Shown: positions 6,646 through 15,760, counted from the stretch's first letter. The stretch: DNA of 28,269 nt from an uncultured Flavobacterium sp. (GCF_946482535.1 NZ_CAMLRU010000011.1:1-28269), one strand, 5' to 3'. Made by a program: numbers and translations. Notes: a model not told the origin generated them from the letters alone.

Positions 6646-7930
6646 AAAAATTATAGTAAGCCTTTGTTTACTTATTTCATTCTCTGCCTTAGCTCAAGAA
6701 GGAACTTCCACTCCCTATTCTTTTTACGGAATTGGCGACATTAAATTTAAAGGAACTGTTGAAACGCGTTCTATGGGAGGACTAAGTGTTTTTCCCGATA
6801 GTATTCATATCAATCTACAAAATCCGGCTCATTTTGTCAGTTTAAAACTCACCACTTTTTCTATCGGAGGAACTTATGCTAATACCAAATCCAAATCGGA
6901 AACCCAAGAAGAAAAATCCAGAAGAACTGCTTTTGATTACTTGGCCGTTGGTATTCCTGTTGGAAAATTGGGGCTGAGCTTCGGATTGATTCCTTATTCT
7001 TCCGTTGGTTATAAGATTCAAAACATCACCTATTTCAGAAGAGACACAGCTCCTTTTGATACCATAAGAGCGGTTAAAGCCAATTATAAAGGTATAGGCG
7101 GCGTCAACAAAGTTTTCTTTGGCATGGGCTACAAGCTTAATAAGCATTTGAATATTGGTGCCGACATCCAATATAATTTCGGAACAATTGAAACCACCAA
7201 TCTTACGTCTCAATCCGGCATTCAATACGGAACAAGAGAAATTAACACCTCTAATGTACAAGGATTTAATGCAAACTTTGGTTTAACCTATCAAACACAA
7301 TTAAACAAAAAATTGTCTTTCTTCAGTAGTTTGACCTATGCACCTGAATCGGAACTGAGATTGGACAACACCCGTGAAATACAACTCACCGAGGAATTTG
7401 GAGATGAATCAATCAGGGTTATACAATCCGAAGATGTTGATGTAGCGAATACCACCATCAAAATACCTTCCAAATTTTCTTTTGGTTCAGGGTTTGGTGA
7501 AGTAAAAAAATGGTTGTTAGGTGCCGAGGTAACCCTTATCAACAACAGTGTTATGTCGAACCGATTTCTTGATATTAACGGTGGCGTATTTGAAAATTCT
7601 GTACGCTACAGTTTGGGTGGTTATTTTATTCCCAACTATAATTCTTATTCCAAATATTACAAAAGAATTACTTACCGTGCCGGTTTGCGCTATGAAAACA
7701 CCGGCTTGGTAATTGTTAGACCGGGTTATGAAAACAAATCCATTACAGATACCGCTTTTAATGTTGGTTTCGGCTTGCCGTTAGGCGGAAGTTTCTCGAA
7801 GATTAATATTGGTATTGAAATGGGTAGAAAGGGAACTATTTACAATAATTTAGTGGAAGAAAACTATTTTAATGTGAGTGTTGGTTTATCTTTGAGTGAC
7901 AAATGGTTCGTGAAACGTAAATATGACTAA
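6638..7930 (+). CDS. Outer-membrane beta-barrel protein, FadL/OmpP1-like
   Basis: This 430-residue exported protein begins with a clear signal peptide ending in ALA-Q near residue 20. The mature part starts with STPYSFYGIGD and has alternating hydrophobic and polar residues typical of barrel strands throughout, with many glycine-rich turns and aromatic residues. The early segment GGLSVFPDSIHINLQNPA resembles the N-terminal region of FadL/OmpP1-type channel proteins and of related Bacteroidota barrels. I cannot name its substrate. It overlaps coaX by eight bases and is followed after 11 bases by a TPR protein gene, then lptC, so a role in envelope assembly or outer-membrane homeostasis is a reasonable guess from context only. 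Confidence 0.7.
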   Translation: MIKKIIVSLCLLISFSALAQEGTSTPYSFYGIGDIKFKGTVETRSMGGLSVFPDSIHINLQNPAHFVSLKLTTFSIGGTYANTKSKSETQEEKSRRTAFDYLAVGIPVGKLGLSFGLIPYSSVGYKIQNITYFRRDTAPFDTIRAVKANYKGIGGVNKVFFGMGYKLNKHLNIGADIQYNFGTIETTNLTSQSGIQYGTREINTSNVQGFNANFGLTYQTQLNKKLSFFSSLTYAPESELRLDNTREIQLTEEFGDESIRVIQSEDVDVANTTIKIPSKFSFGSGFGEVKKWLLGAEVTLINNSVMSNRFLDINGGVFENSVRYSLGGYFIPNYNSYSKYYKRITYRAGLRYENTGLVIVRPGYENKSITDTAFNVGFGLPLGGSFSKINIGIEMGRKGTIYNNLVEENYFNVSVGLSLSDKWFVKRKYD

Positions 7931-7941
7931 AACGATTGATT

Positions 7942-9213
7942 ATGAAAGCAATTTTTTCCTGGATTAGTATCTTATTCATTACAACTGTTAATGCTCAAAA
8001 GTTTGACTGTGCCTCAAAAATTACAGCCTACAACGAGTTTTACAAATCCAAATCGATTGACTCCGCTTTTGACACTTGGAGTGAAGTGAAAAAAAATTGC
8101 CCGAAATTCAGCGAACAAGTTTACACCGACGGCTTATCTATACTACAATATAAAATAGATAATGCTTCTGCAGAACAAAAAGAAAAGTTAGTGCGCGATG
8201 TGCTGGCATTGTACGACCAATACCACGTTAACTTTACGGACAAAACCGCCGATTATGAAGTAAATAAAGCCATGGCTTTGCACGACAATAAAATTGAAGC
8301 CAAAGAAGAAATTTTTAATTTGTTGGACAGCGGATTTACTAAAGCTTCCGGAAGTATAACCAATGCTAATGCCATTTATACTTACTTCAGTCTTTGTTTT
8401 GAAAAGTATAAAGCCGGTGACCAAAAATATACTGCAGATTTGGTTTTAGACAAATACACTTTGACCAATTTCATGCTGACCAAATTGCAAAACAGCAATA
8501 CCGATAAAGCCGATACTTATAAAACTGCACAACGCGGCATCAATGCATTGGCTAAAGAATTGGTAAATTGTAATAATTTATCTTCTTATTATGAGAAAAA
8601 TTTCAACCTGAACAAAGACAACAATGAGTGGATTACAACTGCTTTAACCAATTTGTCGGCTAAATGTAGTGCTACTCCCATTTTTGCCACTATGGCCGAA
8701 AAACTGTATGCTGTTAAATCAACTTCTCAGTCTTCCTATTTTATGGCCTTAGCCAACTTAAGACAACGCAAATTTACTGAAGCCATACAATTCTATAACC
8801 AAGCCGCCGATTTAGAAACCAATCCGCAAGAAAAAGCTAAAATCTACTATACTCTGGCAACCGGTCTGTTGGCTAACGACATGACCAAATCTAAAGAAAC
8901 CTTATACAAAGCATTACAAGCTGATCCTAAATTAGGAAGAGCTTATTTGTTCTTGGCACAACTGTATTCCTACGCTCCGGAAGAATGCGGAAAAACAGAT
9001 TTTGAAAAGAAAGCCATGTATTCTTTAGCCGTGCAAACCGCCAAAAAAGCAGGCGTTGCTGATCCTAAATTAAAACCGGCTGCCGATAAAATGGCCGAAG
9101 ATTTTGCTCCAAAAGCCTTGACGCAAAGCGAAATCAACAATGCAAAACTAAATGGAAAATCCTATACCATAGAATGTTGGATTAATGAAACCATCACTTT
9201 CCCGGCAAAATAA
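7942..9213 (+). CDS. Exported tetratricopeptide-repeat protein
   Basis: This 423-residue protein has a signal peptide (MKAIFSWISILFITTVNAQ) and a mostly helical, soluble remainder, so it should be periplasmic. TPR-like helix pairs are clearest at about residues 265-345, for example LRQRKFTEAIQFYNQAADLE and a following unit around KETLYKALQADPKLGRAYLF. The ATG at 7942 is preferred over an in-frame TTG at 7936 because it gives a normal signal peptide start. TPR proteins act as scaffolds; no enzyme motif is visible. Its stop codon overlaps the lptC start by one base, so the two are translationally coupled. A partner role with the barrel protein upstream or LptC downstream is inferred from position only. 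Confidence 0.75.
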   Translation: MKAIFSWISILFITTVNAQKFDCASKITAYNEFYKSKSIDSAFDTWSEVKKNCPKFSEQVYTDGLSILQYKIDNASAEQKEKLVRDVLALYDQYHVNFTDKTADYEVNKAMALHDNKIEAKEEIFNLLDSGFTKASGSITNANAIYTYFSLCFEKYKAGDQKYTADLVLDKYTLTNFMLTKLQNSNTDKADTYKTAQRGINALAKELVNCNNLSSYYEKNFNLNKDNNEWITTALTNLSAKCSATPIFATMAEKLYAVKSTSQSSYFMALANLRQRKFTEAIQFYNQAADLETNPQEKAKIYYTLATGLLANDMTKSKETLYKALQADPKLGRAYLFLAQLYSYAPEECGKTDFEKKAMYSLAVQTAKKAGVADPKLKPAADKMAEDFAPKALTQSEINNAKLNGKSYTIECWINETITFPAK

Positions 9214-9761
9214 TGAATCTTCAATTCCGAAATAGCACCCCATGGTTTTTTTTATTGTTGAGCTTGATGATTGTATCTTGTGAAAGCAATTTCAAGGAAG
9301 TCCAAAAAATGGGCGTTTCCGAATTTACCCCGAGCGGTGATGCCGATTCTATCAATTTAAAATATACCGATTCCGGCAGAATTACGGCCAATTTAATCAG
9401 CCCGAAAATGCTTGATTACGCTACTGTGGAATTTCCTTATACGGAATTCCCTAAAGGCATGCACCTGACTTTATTTGACAAAAACGGCAAACAAACTTAC
9501 ATTGATGCCAATTATGCCGTACGTTATAAATTAACCGATTTGATTGACTTACAAGGCAAAGTTAAAATCTCAAATCAAAACGGAGAACAATTGGAAACCG
9601 AACAATTGTATTACGATCAAAAAAACGAATGGTTTTTTACCGAAAAAAAGTTTAAATTTACTTCACCTAAAGGAATTTCCTATGGAGAAGGAATTGATTT
9701 TAGTAAAGATTTCAAAAAAGTAAACTCCCAAAAAATATCGGGACAAGTCCAATCTGAATAA
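9213..9761 (+). CDS. lptC: LptC-like lipopolysaccharide export protein (lipoprotein form)
   Basis: LptC is the inner-membrane or periplasmic bridge that takes lipopolysaccharide from the LptBFG transporter and passes it to LptA. The 182-residue protein starts with a hydrophobic segment ending in a lipobox-like IVSC (C23), so this version is probably a lipoprotein, unlike the single-helix E. coli protein. The remainder is rich in beta strands with the pattern of the LptC/OstA fold, including ISPKMLDYATVEFPYTEFP and LETEQLYYDQKNEWFFTEK. The ATG overlaps the TAA of the TPR gene (TAATG). Two bases separate it from a small membrane protein gene. The family call rests on pattern and Bacteroidota context; no lptB, lptF or lptG is visible nearby. 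Confidence 0.8.
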   Translation: MNLQFRNSTPWFFLLLSLMIVSCESNFKEVQKMGVSEFTPSGDADSINLKYTDSGRITANLISPKMLDYATVEFPYTEFPKGMHLTLFDKNGKQTYIDANYAVRYKLTDLIDLQGKVKISNQNGEQLETEQLYYDQKNEWFFTEKKFKFTSPKGISYGEGIDFSKDFKKVNSQKISGQVQSE

Positions 9762-9763
9762 CT

Positions 9764-9961
9764 ATGAATTATTTAAAATTTACCCAATACGCCTACCTAA
9801 TCGCTGCTGTCTTATTTGCTATTGAAGCCTTCAATCAGTACAAAGCAGGAGAAACGAACAAAGCCATCCTTTTAGTACTGTTTACCTTTGTGGGTATCTT
9901 TATGTTTTTCTTTCGCAGAAATTTTGCCAAAAAATTTGCCGAGCGCAACAAAAAACCTTAA
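9764..9961 (+). CDS. Small two-helix membrane protein, 65 residues
   Basis: I do not recognise a named family. The protein has two hydrophobic helices, about residues 8-24 and 34-51. They are separated by a short polar turn (NQYKAGETNK) and followed by a strongly basic tail (RRNFAKKFAERNKKP), so both termini are probably cytoplasmic. It sits two bases after lptC and three bases before the CNNM-like gene in a continuous operon, which argues that it is a real gene. A helper role for a neighbouring membrane protein is possible but unproven. Confidence 0.75.
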   Translation: MNYLKFTQYAYLIAAVLFAIEAFNQYKAGETNKAILLVLFTFVGIFMFFFRRNFAKKFAERNKKP

Positions 9962-9964
9962 ACC

Positions 9965-11224
9965 ATGGAGGTCGGGATTATTATCTTGTGTTTAATACTT
10001 TCCGCCTTTTTCTCCGGAATGGAAATAGCCTTTATTTCCTCGAATAAAATTTATCTTGAAATTGAAAAAAAGCAAGACGATTTTATTTCCAAAATCTTAA
10101 CCAAGCTCACCGAAAAGCCTTCGAAATTTATTGCTACCATGCTGGTGGGCAACAATATCGCTATGGTTATCTACGGTTTTTTTATGGGCGATTTGTTGAT
10201 GAAATGCTTTGCCTATATGGGATATCGTTTCACCGATTTATCGAGTTTACTGTTGCAAACCGCCATCTCTACATTGATTGTTTTGATGACATCTGAATTT
10301 TTACCCAAAGTATTTTTTCAAATTTATGCCAATAGTTTTCTGAAGTTTTTTGCCCTGCCGGCTTACTTTTTCTACAAACTGTTTTACTACATTTCTTCCT
10401 TCATGATTTGGATATCCGATTATATCTTGAAGCAGTTTTTTAAAACCGAAGGCGATCAAATTACCCTTTCTTTCAGCAAAGTTGAATTAGGAAATTACAT
10501 TACCGAACAAATGAATTCGGTACAAGATCATGAAACGGTTGATTCAGAAATTCAAATTTTTCAAAATGCACTTGAATTCTCCGGAGTAAAAGCCCGAGAT
10601 ATCATGACGCCTCGAACCGAATTGGTAGCCGTTGACCTTTACAGCTCAGTAGCCGATTTGAGACAATTGTTCATTGAAACCGGTTATTCAAAAATTTTAG
10701 TTTACCTCAACACCTTAGATGATATCGTTGGCTACGTGCACTCTTTTGAACTTTTTAAAAAACCCAGAACCATCAAATCAGTCATGATACCGGTAGAATT
10801 TGTACCCGAAACCATCTACATCAAAGACGTGTTGAATTTGCTTACCAAAAAACGCAAAAGTGTGGCAGTCGTTTTGGATGAATATGGCGGAACATCCGGC
10901 ATAGTGACCATAGAAGACATCGTTGAAGAACTGTTTGGCGAAATTGAAGACGAACATGACTCTGACGAAGCTTTGACAGAACAACAACTTGACAACACCA
11001 CTTTTCTGTTCTCTACCAGGTTGGATGTTACCTACTTAAACGAAATCTATAAATTAAACATACCCGAAAGTGATTCTTATGGTACCTTGGGCGGATTTAT
11101 AGTCGATTTTTCCAAAGAAATCCCTCAAAAAGGAGAACAAATTACCATCGAAAACTTCCAATTTACCATCGAAGAAGCCACCAACAAGAAAATCGAATTG
11201 GTAAAAATGAGATTAATCGATTAG
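9965..11224 (+). CDS. CNNM/CorC-family membrane protein with CBS domains (hemolysin-like)
   Basis: This 419-residue inner-membrane protein has the full domain order of the CNNM/HlyC-CorC family. A DUF21 membrane domain with about four hydrophobic segments covers residues 1-185 and begins LSAFFSGMEIAFISS. A CBS pair follows at about 205-328, including ARDIMTPRTELVAV and LDEYGGTSGIVTIEDIVEEL. A CorC_HlyC domain occupies about 340-418. Members are linked to magnesium or cobalt efflux and nucleotide sensing; the older name hemolysin is not supported by function. The gliding protein GldE belongs to the same family, but nothing here allows that name. It is the last gene of the coaX operon, three bases after the small membrane protein gene, and no terminator hairpin follows it. 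Confidence 0.88.
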   Translation: MEVGIIILCLILSAFFSGMEIAFISSNKIYLEIEKKQDDFISKILTKLTEKPSKFIATMLVGNNIAMVIYGFFMGDLLMKCFAYMGYRFTDLSSLLLQTAISTLIVLMTSEFLPKVFFQIYANSFLKFFALPAYFFYKLFYYISSFMIWISDYILKQFFKTEGDQITLSFSKVELGNYITEQMNSVQDHETVDSEIQIFQNALEFSGVKARDIMTPRTELVAVDLYSSVADLRQLFIETGYSKILVYLNTLDDIVGYVHSFELFKKPRTIKSVMIPVEFVPETIYIKDVLNLLTKKRKSVAVVLDEYGGTSGIVTIEDIVEELFGEIEDEHDSDEALTEQQLDNTTFLFSTRLDVTYLNEIYKLNIPESDSYGTLGGFIVDFSKEIPQKGEQITIENFQFTIEEATNKKIELVKMRLID

Positions 11225-11293
11225 TTTCCGAAAAAAAATAAAAAAATACATGAAATTATAACTAAGTGAGTATTATTATTTCACAGATAATTG

Positions 11294-11301
11294 TATTTTC
11301 G
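11294..11301 (+). promoter_or_regulatory. Possible -7 box for the foldase gene
   Basis: TATTTTCG matches TAnnTTTG at seven of eight positions and lies 31 bases before the ATG at 11333, inside the only sizeable gap (108 bp) on this strand. No good -33 box is visible. Confidence 0.35.
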
Positions 11302-11332
11302 CAAACTGAATTAAAAATTAACAAGATTAGAA

Positions 11333-13429
11333 ATGGCAATTTTATCAAAAATTAGAAATCGCTCAGGCTTACTTTTAATACTTATAGGTTTTGCATTATT
11401 GGCTTTTGTCGTGCAAGATTTATTTAGCAACGGCTTTAAAAGCATATCAACTGACGTAGGAAGTGTTAACGGAAAAGACATTTCTTTTGAAGACTTTAGA
11501 ATAAAAGTAGCAAACGTTGAGAAAAGCGGACAAAACGGTCAACCTATGACTTCTATCCAAGCGTCTAACCAAGTTTGGAACCAAGAAGTAAGCGTGGCAT
11601 TGTTAACCGCTGAATTCGAAAAATTAGGAATCCGTGTAGGCGAAAAACATATCGTTGAAGTATTCAAAGCCGATCCTAACATTGGCCAAAACCAAATGTT
11701 TTTGAATGCCGCCGGAAAATTTGACGTGAACAAATTCAAAGATTACTTCAAATCCAATCCTGAAGGAATTCAGATGTTGAAAGAAAGAGAAAAAGATGCA
11801 GAATTGAATGCCAAATACCAAATCTACAATTCTTTGGTAAAAGGTGCTATGTATACTACAGAAGCGGAAGGCAAGTTTAAATACGAAGCAGAAATGAACA
11901 AAGTAACTTTTGACTTTGTGGCGGTGCCTTATTCAAGCATTAAAGACAGTGATGTTAAAATCACAGACGAAGATATTTTGGCTTACATGAAAACCAAAGA
12001 GAAAAAATTCAAATCTGAAGAATCTCGTGAATTAGAATATGTTGTCATTGAAGAAAAACCATCTGCAGAAGACGAAGCAGAAGTTAAAAACAAAATCAAT
12101 GCTTTATTGACTTCTCGTGTTGAATTCAGAGACGGTAAAAACGATACGATTCCAAGTTTCCAAACAGCTACTAATATAGCTGAATTTGTAAACCAAAATT
12201 CAGACATTCCATTTGACTCCACTTATATAGCCAAACAAGATTTGCCGGCAGAACATGCTGAACAATTGTTCAGTTTGGCAATCGGTCAAGTTTACGGTCC
12301 ATATATGTTCGGAAACTATTATTGTGTTTCTAAAGCTTTAGGAAGAAAAGCCGGTGCTAAATCAAAAGCAAGTCATATCTTAATCAGTTGGGAAGGCACT
12401 CAAGTTCCTAACAAAAAAGAAAAAAGAACTAAAGAAGAAGCCAAAGCCAAAGCGGAAGGTTTGTTAGCACAAGCATTGGCCAATCCGTCATCGTTTATGA
12501 TTTTAGCCATGACCAATTCGGATGACTCTTCAGCACAACAAGGTGGTGATTTGGGTTATTTTGCTCCGGGACAAATGGTAAAACCGTTCAATGATTTTGT
12601 ATTCAACAATCCGGTTGGAAAAATTGGTTTGGTTGAAACTGAGTTTGGTTACCACATCATCAATGTAACCGATAAACAAGACGCTATCAAAATGGCTACT
12701 ATTGCCGAAAAAATCGAGCCGTCTGAAGCAACAAACGATAAAATCTATACTCAAGCTACTAAGTTTGAAATGGATGCTACAGCCGGGAAAGATTTTGCCG
12801 CTTTGACTAAAGAAGCTAAATTAACTGCTAATCCTTCTGTAAGAGTAAAAGCTATAGATGAAAGTTTTGGTGCCATCAACAATCAAAGACAAATTGTAAA
12901 ATGGGCCTTTGCTGAAGATACCAACATTGGAGACGTAAAACGTTTTGAAGTGGTTAATGTAGGTCATGTTATTGCAAAATTGAAAAAGGTAAATGAAAAA
13001 GGCTTAATGGCTGTTGAAGAAGCAAGACCACAAGTAGAAGGTCTTTTGAAAAACAAAAAGAAAGCCGAAATGATCAAAGCAAAAATGACCGGAAGTTCTT
13101 TGGCTGCCATAGCTGCTGCTAACAAAGCTAACGTTGTTAACGCTCTTGACTTGACCCTTGAAAGCCCTGCTGTTCCGGGTGCTGGATTTGAACCAAAAGT
13201 GGTTGGTACCGCTTTCGCTTCAAAAGCCGGACAAGTTTCAAAACCTATTGATGGTAATGCAGGTGTTTATATTTTGGTAACCAAAACTGTTACCAAAGCT
13301 CCGGCACTTCCAAAATATACTGATTATGTAAATAAATTGAAGCCACAAGCTACCGGTAATGCCGGAAGATTTATGCAAGCGTTGAAAAACGAAGCAGACA
13401 TCCAAGACAACAGAGCTGATTTTTATTAA
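11333..13429 (+). CDS. PpiD/SurA-like periplasmic peptidyl-prolyl isomerase
   Basis: This 698-residue protein has the layout of PpiD: a short cytoplasmic N-terminus, one membrane helix (about residues 11-31, RSGLLLILIGFALLAFVVQD), a SurA-like chaperone region, a parvulin rotamase domain and a C-terminal chaperone region. The parvulin domain runs from about residue 345 (KASHILI) to 450, with the conserved blocks GGDLGYFAPGQMV and FGYHIINVTDK. It should be anchored in the inner membrane and help fold outer-membrane and exported proteins, which suits the barrel and LPS genes just upstream. The gene ends 24 bases before a strong bidirectional terminator. Bacteroidota proteins of this class are often labelled either PpiD or SurA. 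The membrane anchor favours PpiD-like, but I give no symbol. Confidence 0.88.
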   Translation: MAILSKIRNRSGLLLILIGFALLAFVVQDLFSNGFKSISTDVGSVNGKDISFEDFRIKVANVEKSGQNGQPMTSIQASNQVWNQEVSVALLTAEFEKLGIRVGEKHIVEVFKADPNIGQNQMFLNAAGKFDVNKFKDYFKSNPEGIQMLKEREKDAELNAKYQIYNSLVKGAMYTTEAEGKFKYEAEMNKVTFDFVAVPYSSIKDSDVKITDEDILAYMKTKEKKFKSEESRELEYVVIEEKPSAEDEAEVKNKINALLTSRVEFRDGKNDTIPSFQTATNIAEFVNQNSDIPFDSTYIAKQDLPAEHAEQLFSLAIGQVYGPYMFGNYYCVSKALGRKAGAKSKASHILISWEGTQVPNKKEKRTKEEAKAKAEGLLAQALANPSSFMILAMTNSDDSSAQQGGDLGYFAPGQMVKPFNDFVFNNPVGKIGLVETEFGYHIINVTDKQDAIKMATIAEKIEPSEATNDKIYTQATKFEMDATAGKDFAALTKEAKLTANPSVRVKAIDESFGAINNQRQIVKWAFAEDTNIGDVKRFEVVNVGHVIAKLKKVNEKGLMAVEEARPQVEGLLKNKKKAEMIKAKMTGSSLAAIAAANKANVVNALDLTLESPAVPGAGFEPKVVGTAFASKAGQVSKPIDGNAGVYILVTKTVTKAPALPKYTDYVNKLKPQATGNAGRFMQALKNEADIQDNRADFY

Positions 13430-13446
13430 TAGTCATCAAACCTCAT

Positions 13447-13480
13447 AAAAAAACCCTGAAGCAAAACTTCAGGGTTTTTT
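13447..13480. terminator. Bidirectional terminator between convergent genes
   Basis: CCCTGAAG-CAAAA-CTTCAGGG (13454-13474) forms an eight-pair stem with a five-base loop. Six T residues follow on the plus strand and seven on the minus strand. It serves the foldase gene from the left and the GHMP kinase gene from the right. Confidence 0.9.
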
Positions 13481-13481
13481 A

Positions 13482-14396
13482 TTACAATATCATTTCATTA
13501 TACGGAATCACAACTTCAAATCCTTTTCCCCTAAAATACTCTGTTGGGTTTTCTTTGGAAATACTCAGGACAAAATCGCCACCCCAAGCACCGAGACTTT
13601 TTATCACGCCGTCAAAATCGTGAAACAGGGTTTCTTTAACGGTGGGCAATTCTAAAACATTCCTCAATTCTATTTCGTGTTGGGCCAAAGCCAAGGCAAA
13701 GGTTTTAGGCTGTTCTGCTTCTACTACAGTTTTAGTAAGCGCATTAATCACCGGAATGGTTTTGCGAATGTCGACTTGATTACTATAATATGATGCAATG
13801 GCATTTTTACTGTTTTGCTTTTTATTCAAATAAACAAAGAAGATTTTATCTGCAAATTCAGGATTGAAATCTACAATTTCTACCGCCGGTTTATCCTCTA
13901 CAATTTGATATAAAATCCCTGAGTTATTTTGAGCGCAGGCAATGTCATAACCACTACCTCCAAAACTTCTTTTCAGCAGCTCAAAAGCGTCAATTTGCAA
14001 CCATTGGGCAATGTTGTTGATTAGCGTAGAAGATGTTCCTAAACCCCAAGATTTGGGAAACGTCAATTCAGTGGTGATTTTGTAGCCGTTTGAAGTAGTA
14101 ACAAAATCAGAATTCATCAAATAGGCTTCGTGCAAAATTTCGATTAAAGTATTCTTGACGCTTTTAGCATCATCATGACGTTCCTTTCGAACTATCGCAT
14201 CGAACGAAATGGTGTCTTCAAACCACACACTGCCGTCGCTGTCAAAACTTGTCCATTGAATAGCATTGTTTTCGCCGGCTTCAATGTTTAAATTTTGACC
14301 GTATTTGGTGGGCAACGCAAAGGCTTTGGCACCATCAAGTACCAAATATTCTCCGGTGATTAGCAATTTTCCGTTGCTGTAAAAGGTTTGTTTCAT
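13482..14396 (-). CDS. GYDIA-type GHMP kinase, probable mevalonate-pathway kinase
   Basis: This is a 304-residue cytoplasmic small-molecule kinase of the GHMP superfamily. The N-terminus KLLITGEYLVLDGAKAFALP matches the first GHMP motif. The ATP-binding loop is PKSWGLGTSST (residues 114-124). The subgroup-defining GSGYDIACA contains GYDIA at 149-153. The gene starts 21 bp after the HMG-CoA reductase gene on the same strand, so the two form a mevalonate-pathway pair leading to isoprenoids. Whether the enzyme phosphorylates mevalonate or phosphomevalonate cannot be decided from sequence alone. The stop codon almost touches a bidirectional terminator. Confidence 0.88.
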   Translation of the reverse strand: MKQTFYSNGKLLITGEYLVLDGAKAFALPTKYGQNLNIEAGENNAIQWTSFDSDGSVWFEDTISFDAIVRKERHDDAKSVKNTLIEILHEAYLMNSDFVTTSNGYKITTELTFPKSWGLGTSSTLINNIAQWLQIDAFELLKRSFGGSGYDIACAQNNSGILYQIVEDKPAVEIVDFNPEFADKIFFVYLNKKQNSKNAIASYYSNQVDIRKTIPVINALTKTVVEAEQPKTFALALAQHEIELRNVLELPTVKETLFHDFDGVIKSLGAWGGDFVLSISKENPTEYFRGKGFEVVIPYNEMIL

Positions 14397-14417
14397 TGTT
14401 GTTGAACCTATCCGTAT

Positions 14418-15734
14418 TTATTTTCTTAATTGCTCAATCAACGCCACCACTGAAGCATGAGTAACGGTATTATTTTGAAAATATTCCGCAATGGCTTTTC
14501 GTTCTTCTGCCGTGGCTTGGTATTGGTTCAAAATATTGTTCAAATGCATCTTCATGTGTCCTTCCTGAATTCCGGTTGTCGTTAACGAACGTAACGCCGC
14601 AAAGTTTTGGGCCAATCCGGTAACGGCCACGATTTGCATTAATTCTTGGGCAGAAGGTTTCCCTAATATTTCTAAAGCCATTTTCACTAACGGATGTAAG
14701 GAAGTCAATCCGCCAACAGTTCCTAAGGCCAACGGAATTTCCATCCAAAAAGTAAAAATACCGTTCTCTATTTTGGCGTGAGACAAACTCGAATACTTTC
14801 CTTCTCGCGAGGCATAGGCATGTACACCGGCTTCAACCGCGCGGAAATCATTTCCCGTGGCTAAAACTACGGCATCAACACCATTCATGATTCCTTTGTT
14901 GTGTGTTACGGCTCGAAACGGTTCTATTTCGGCTATATTAACAGCTTGCACGAATTTTTCGGCAAACTCTTGTGGGTTTTCAATTTTCTTTTCAGCTAAG
15001 TCTTCAACCTTACAAGAAACTTCAGCGCGTACGATACAATTCGGCACATAATTCGACAAGATGCTCATTACCACGGTGAGGTTCTTTTCGGTTTCGTTGA
15101 AATCGCTGTAATTTTGAGCCGCTTCTTTTAAAGTTTTGGCCAATTGTTCTAAACACGAATTGATAAAATTCGCACCCATACTGTCTTTGGTTTCAAAAGT
15201 GGCGTGCAATTGATAATAATTAGCCAGTTCAGCCGTTTTATTTCGGAGTTCTAATCCTAAAATACCGCCACCACGCTTTTGCATGTTTTTGGTAATGCTT
15301 TCGGTTGAATCGATTAAGGTTGCTTTTATTGTTTCGAAAAAAGTCTGCAATTTAACCGCATCTCCTTGGAACAAAAAATGAACTTGTCCAATCTTTTCTG
15401 TATTTAAAACCGTAGCTTTAAATCCGCCGCGCGTGCTCCAAAACTTGGCCGATTTGGCTGCCGCAGCCACCACCGAACTTTCTTCGATTACCATTGGCAC
15501 CGAATAATATTTCCCGTTGATGAGAAAATTAGGCGCTATGCCCATCGGCAAATAAAAGTTGGTTATGGTATTTTCTATGAATTCATCGTGCAGTTGTTGG
15601 AGTTTAATATCACTGTTCCAATACTGTTTGATGGTGGTAATCGCTTCGGATGGATTACTGAAATACTCGTTGGCTATCCAATTGATTTTTTCGTCTTTAG
15701 ACAATTTGGAAAACCCGGCCACTGCATTATTCAT
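14418..15734 (-). CDS. Hydroxymethylglutaryl-CoA reductase, class II
   Basis: The enzyme interconverts HMG-CoA and mevalonate. In this context it should run in the biosynthetic direction, as the first committed step of the mevalonate route to isoprenoids. The 438-residue length and lack of membrane segments indicate a soluble class II bacterial enzyme. Catalytic residues are visible in their motifs: the glutamate pair E84-E85 in PMVIEESSVVAAAAK, K280 in HNKGIMNG, D296 in ATGNDFRAVEAG, and H393 in GIQEGHMKMH. The substrate-binding stretch ETKDSMGANFINSC is also present. Spacing of K, D and H agrees with the class II enzyme of Pseudomonas mevalonii. The gene has its own candidate promoter at 15761 and is followed by the GHMP kinase gene. 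Confidence 0.95.
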   Translation of the reverse strand: MNNAVAGFSKLSKDEKINWIANEYFSNPSEAITTIKQYWNSDIKLQQLHDEFIENTITNFYLPMGIAPNFLINGKYYSVPMVIEESSVVAAAAKSAKFWSTRGGFKATVLNTEKIGQVHFLFQGDAVKLQTFFETIKATLIDSTESITKNMQKRGGGILGLELRNKTAELANYYQLHATFETKDSMGANFINSCLEQLAKTLKEAAQNYSDFNETEKNLTVVMSILSNYVPNCIVRAEVSCKVEDLAEKKIENPQEFAEKFVQAVNIAEIEPFRAVTHNKGIMNGVDAVVLATGNDFRAVEAGVHAYASREGKYSSLSHAKIENGIFTFWMEIPLALGTVGGLTSLHPLVKMALEILGKPSAQELMQIVAVTGLAQNFAALRSLTTTGIQEGHMKMHLNNILNQYQATAEERKAIAEYFQNNTVTHASVVALIEQLRK

Positions 15735-15760
15735 ATCGAAAAATAAAAGTTTGTGAGCTG

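Noticed and set aside
7936..7941. TTG start for the TPR protein
   Set aside because: The ATG two codons later gives a typical signal peptide start, and nothing favours the rarer TTG codon.
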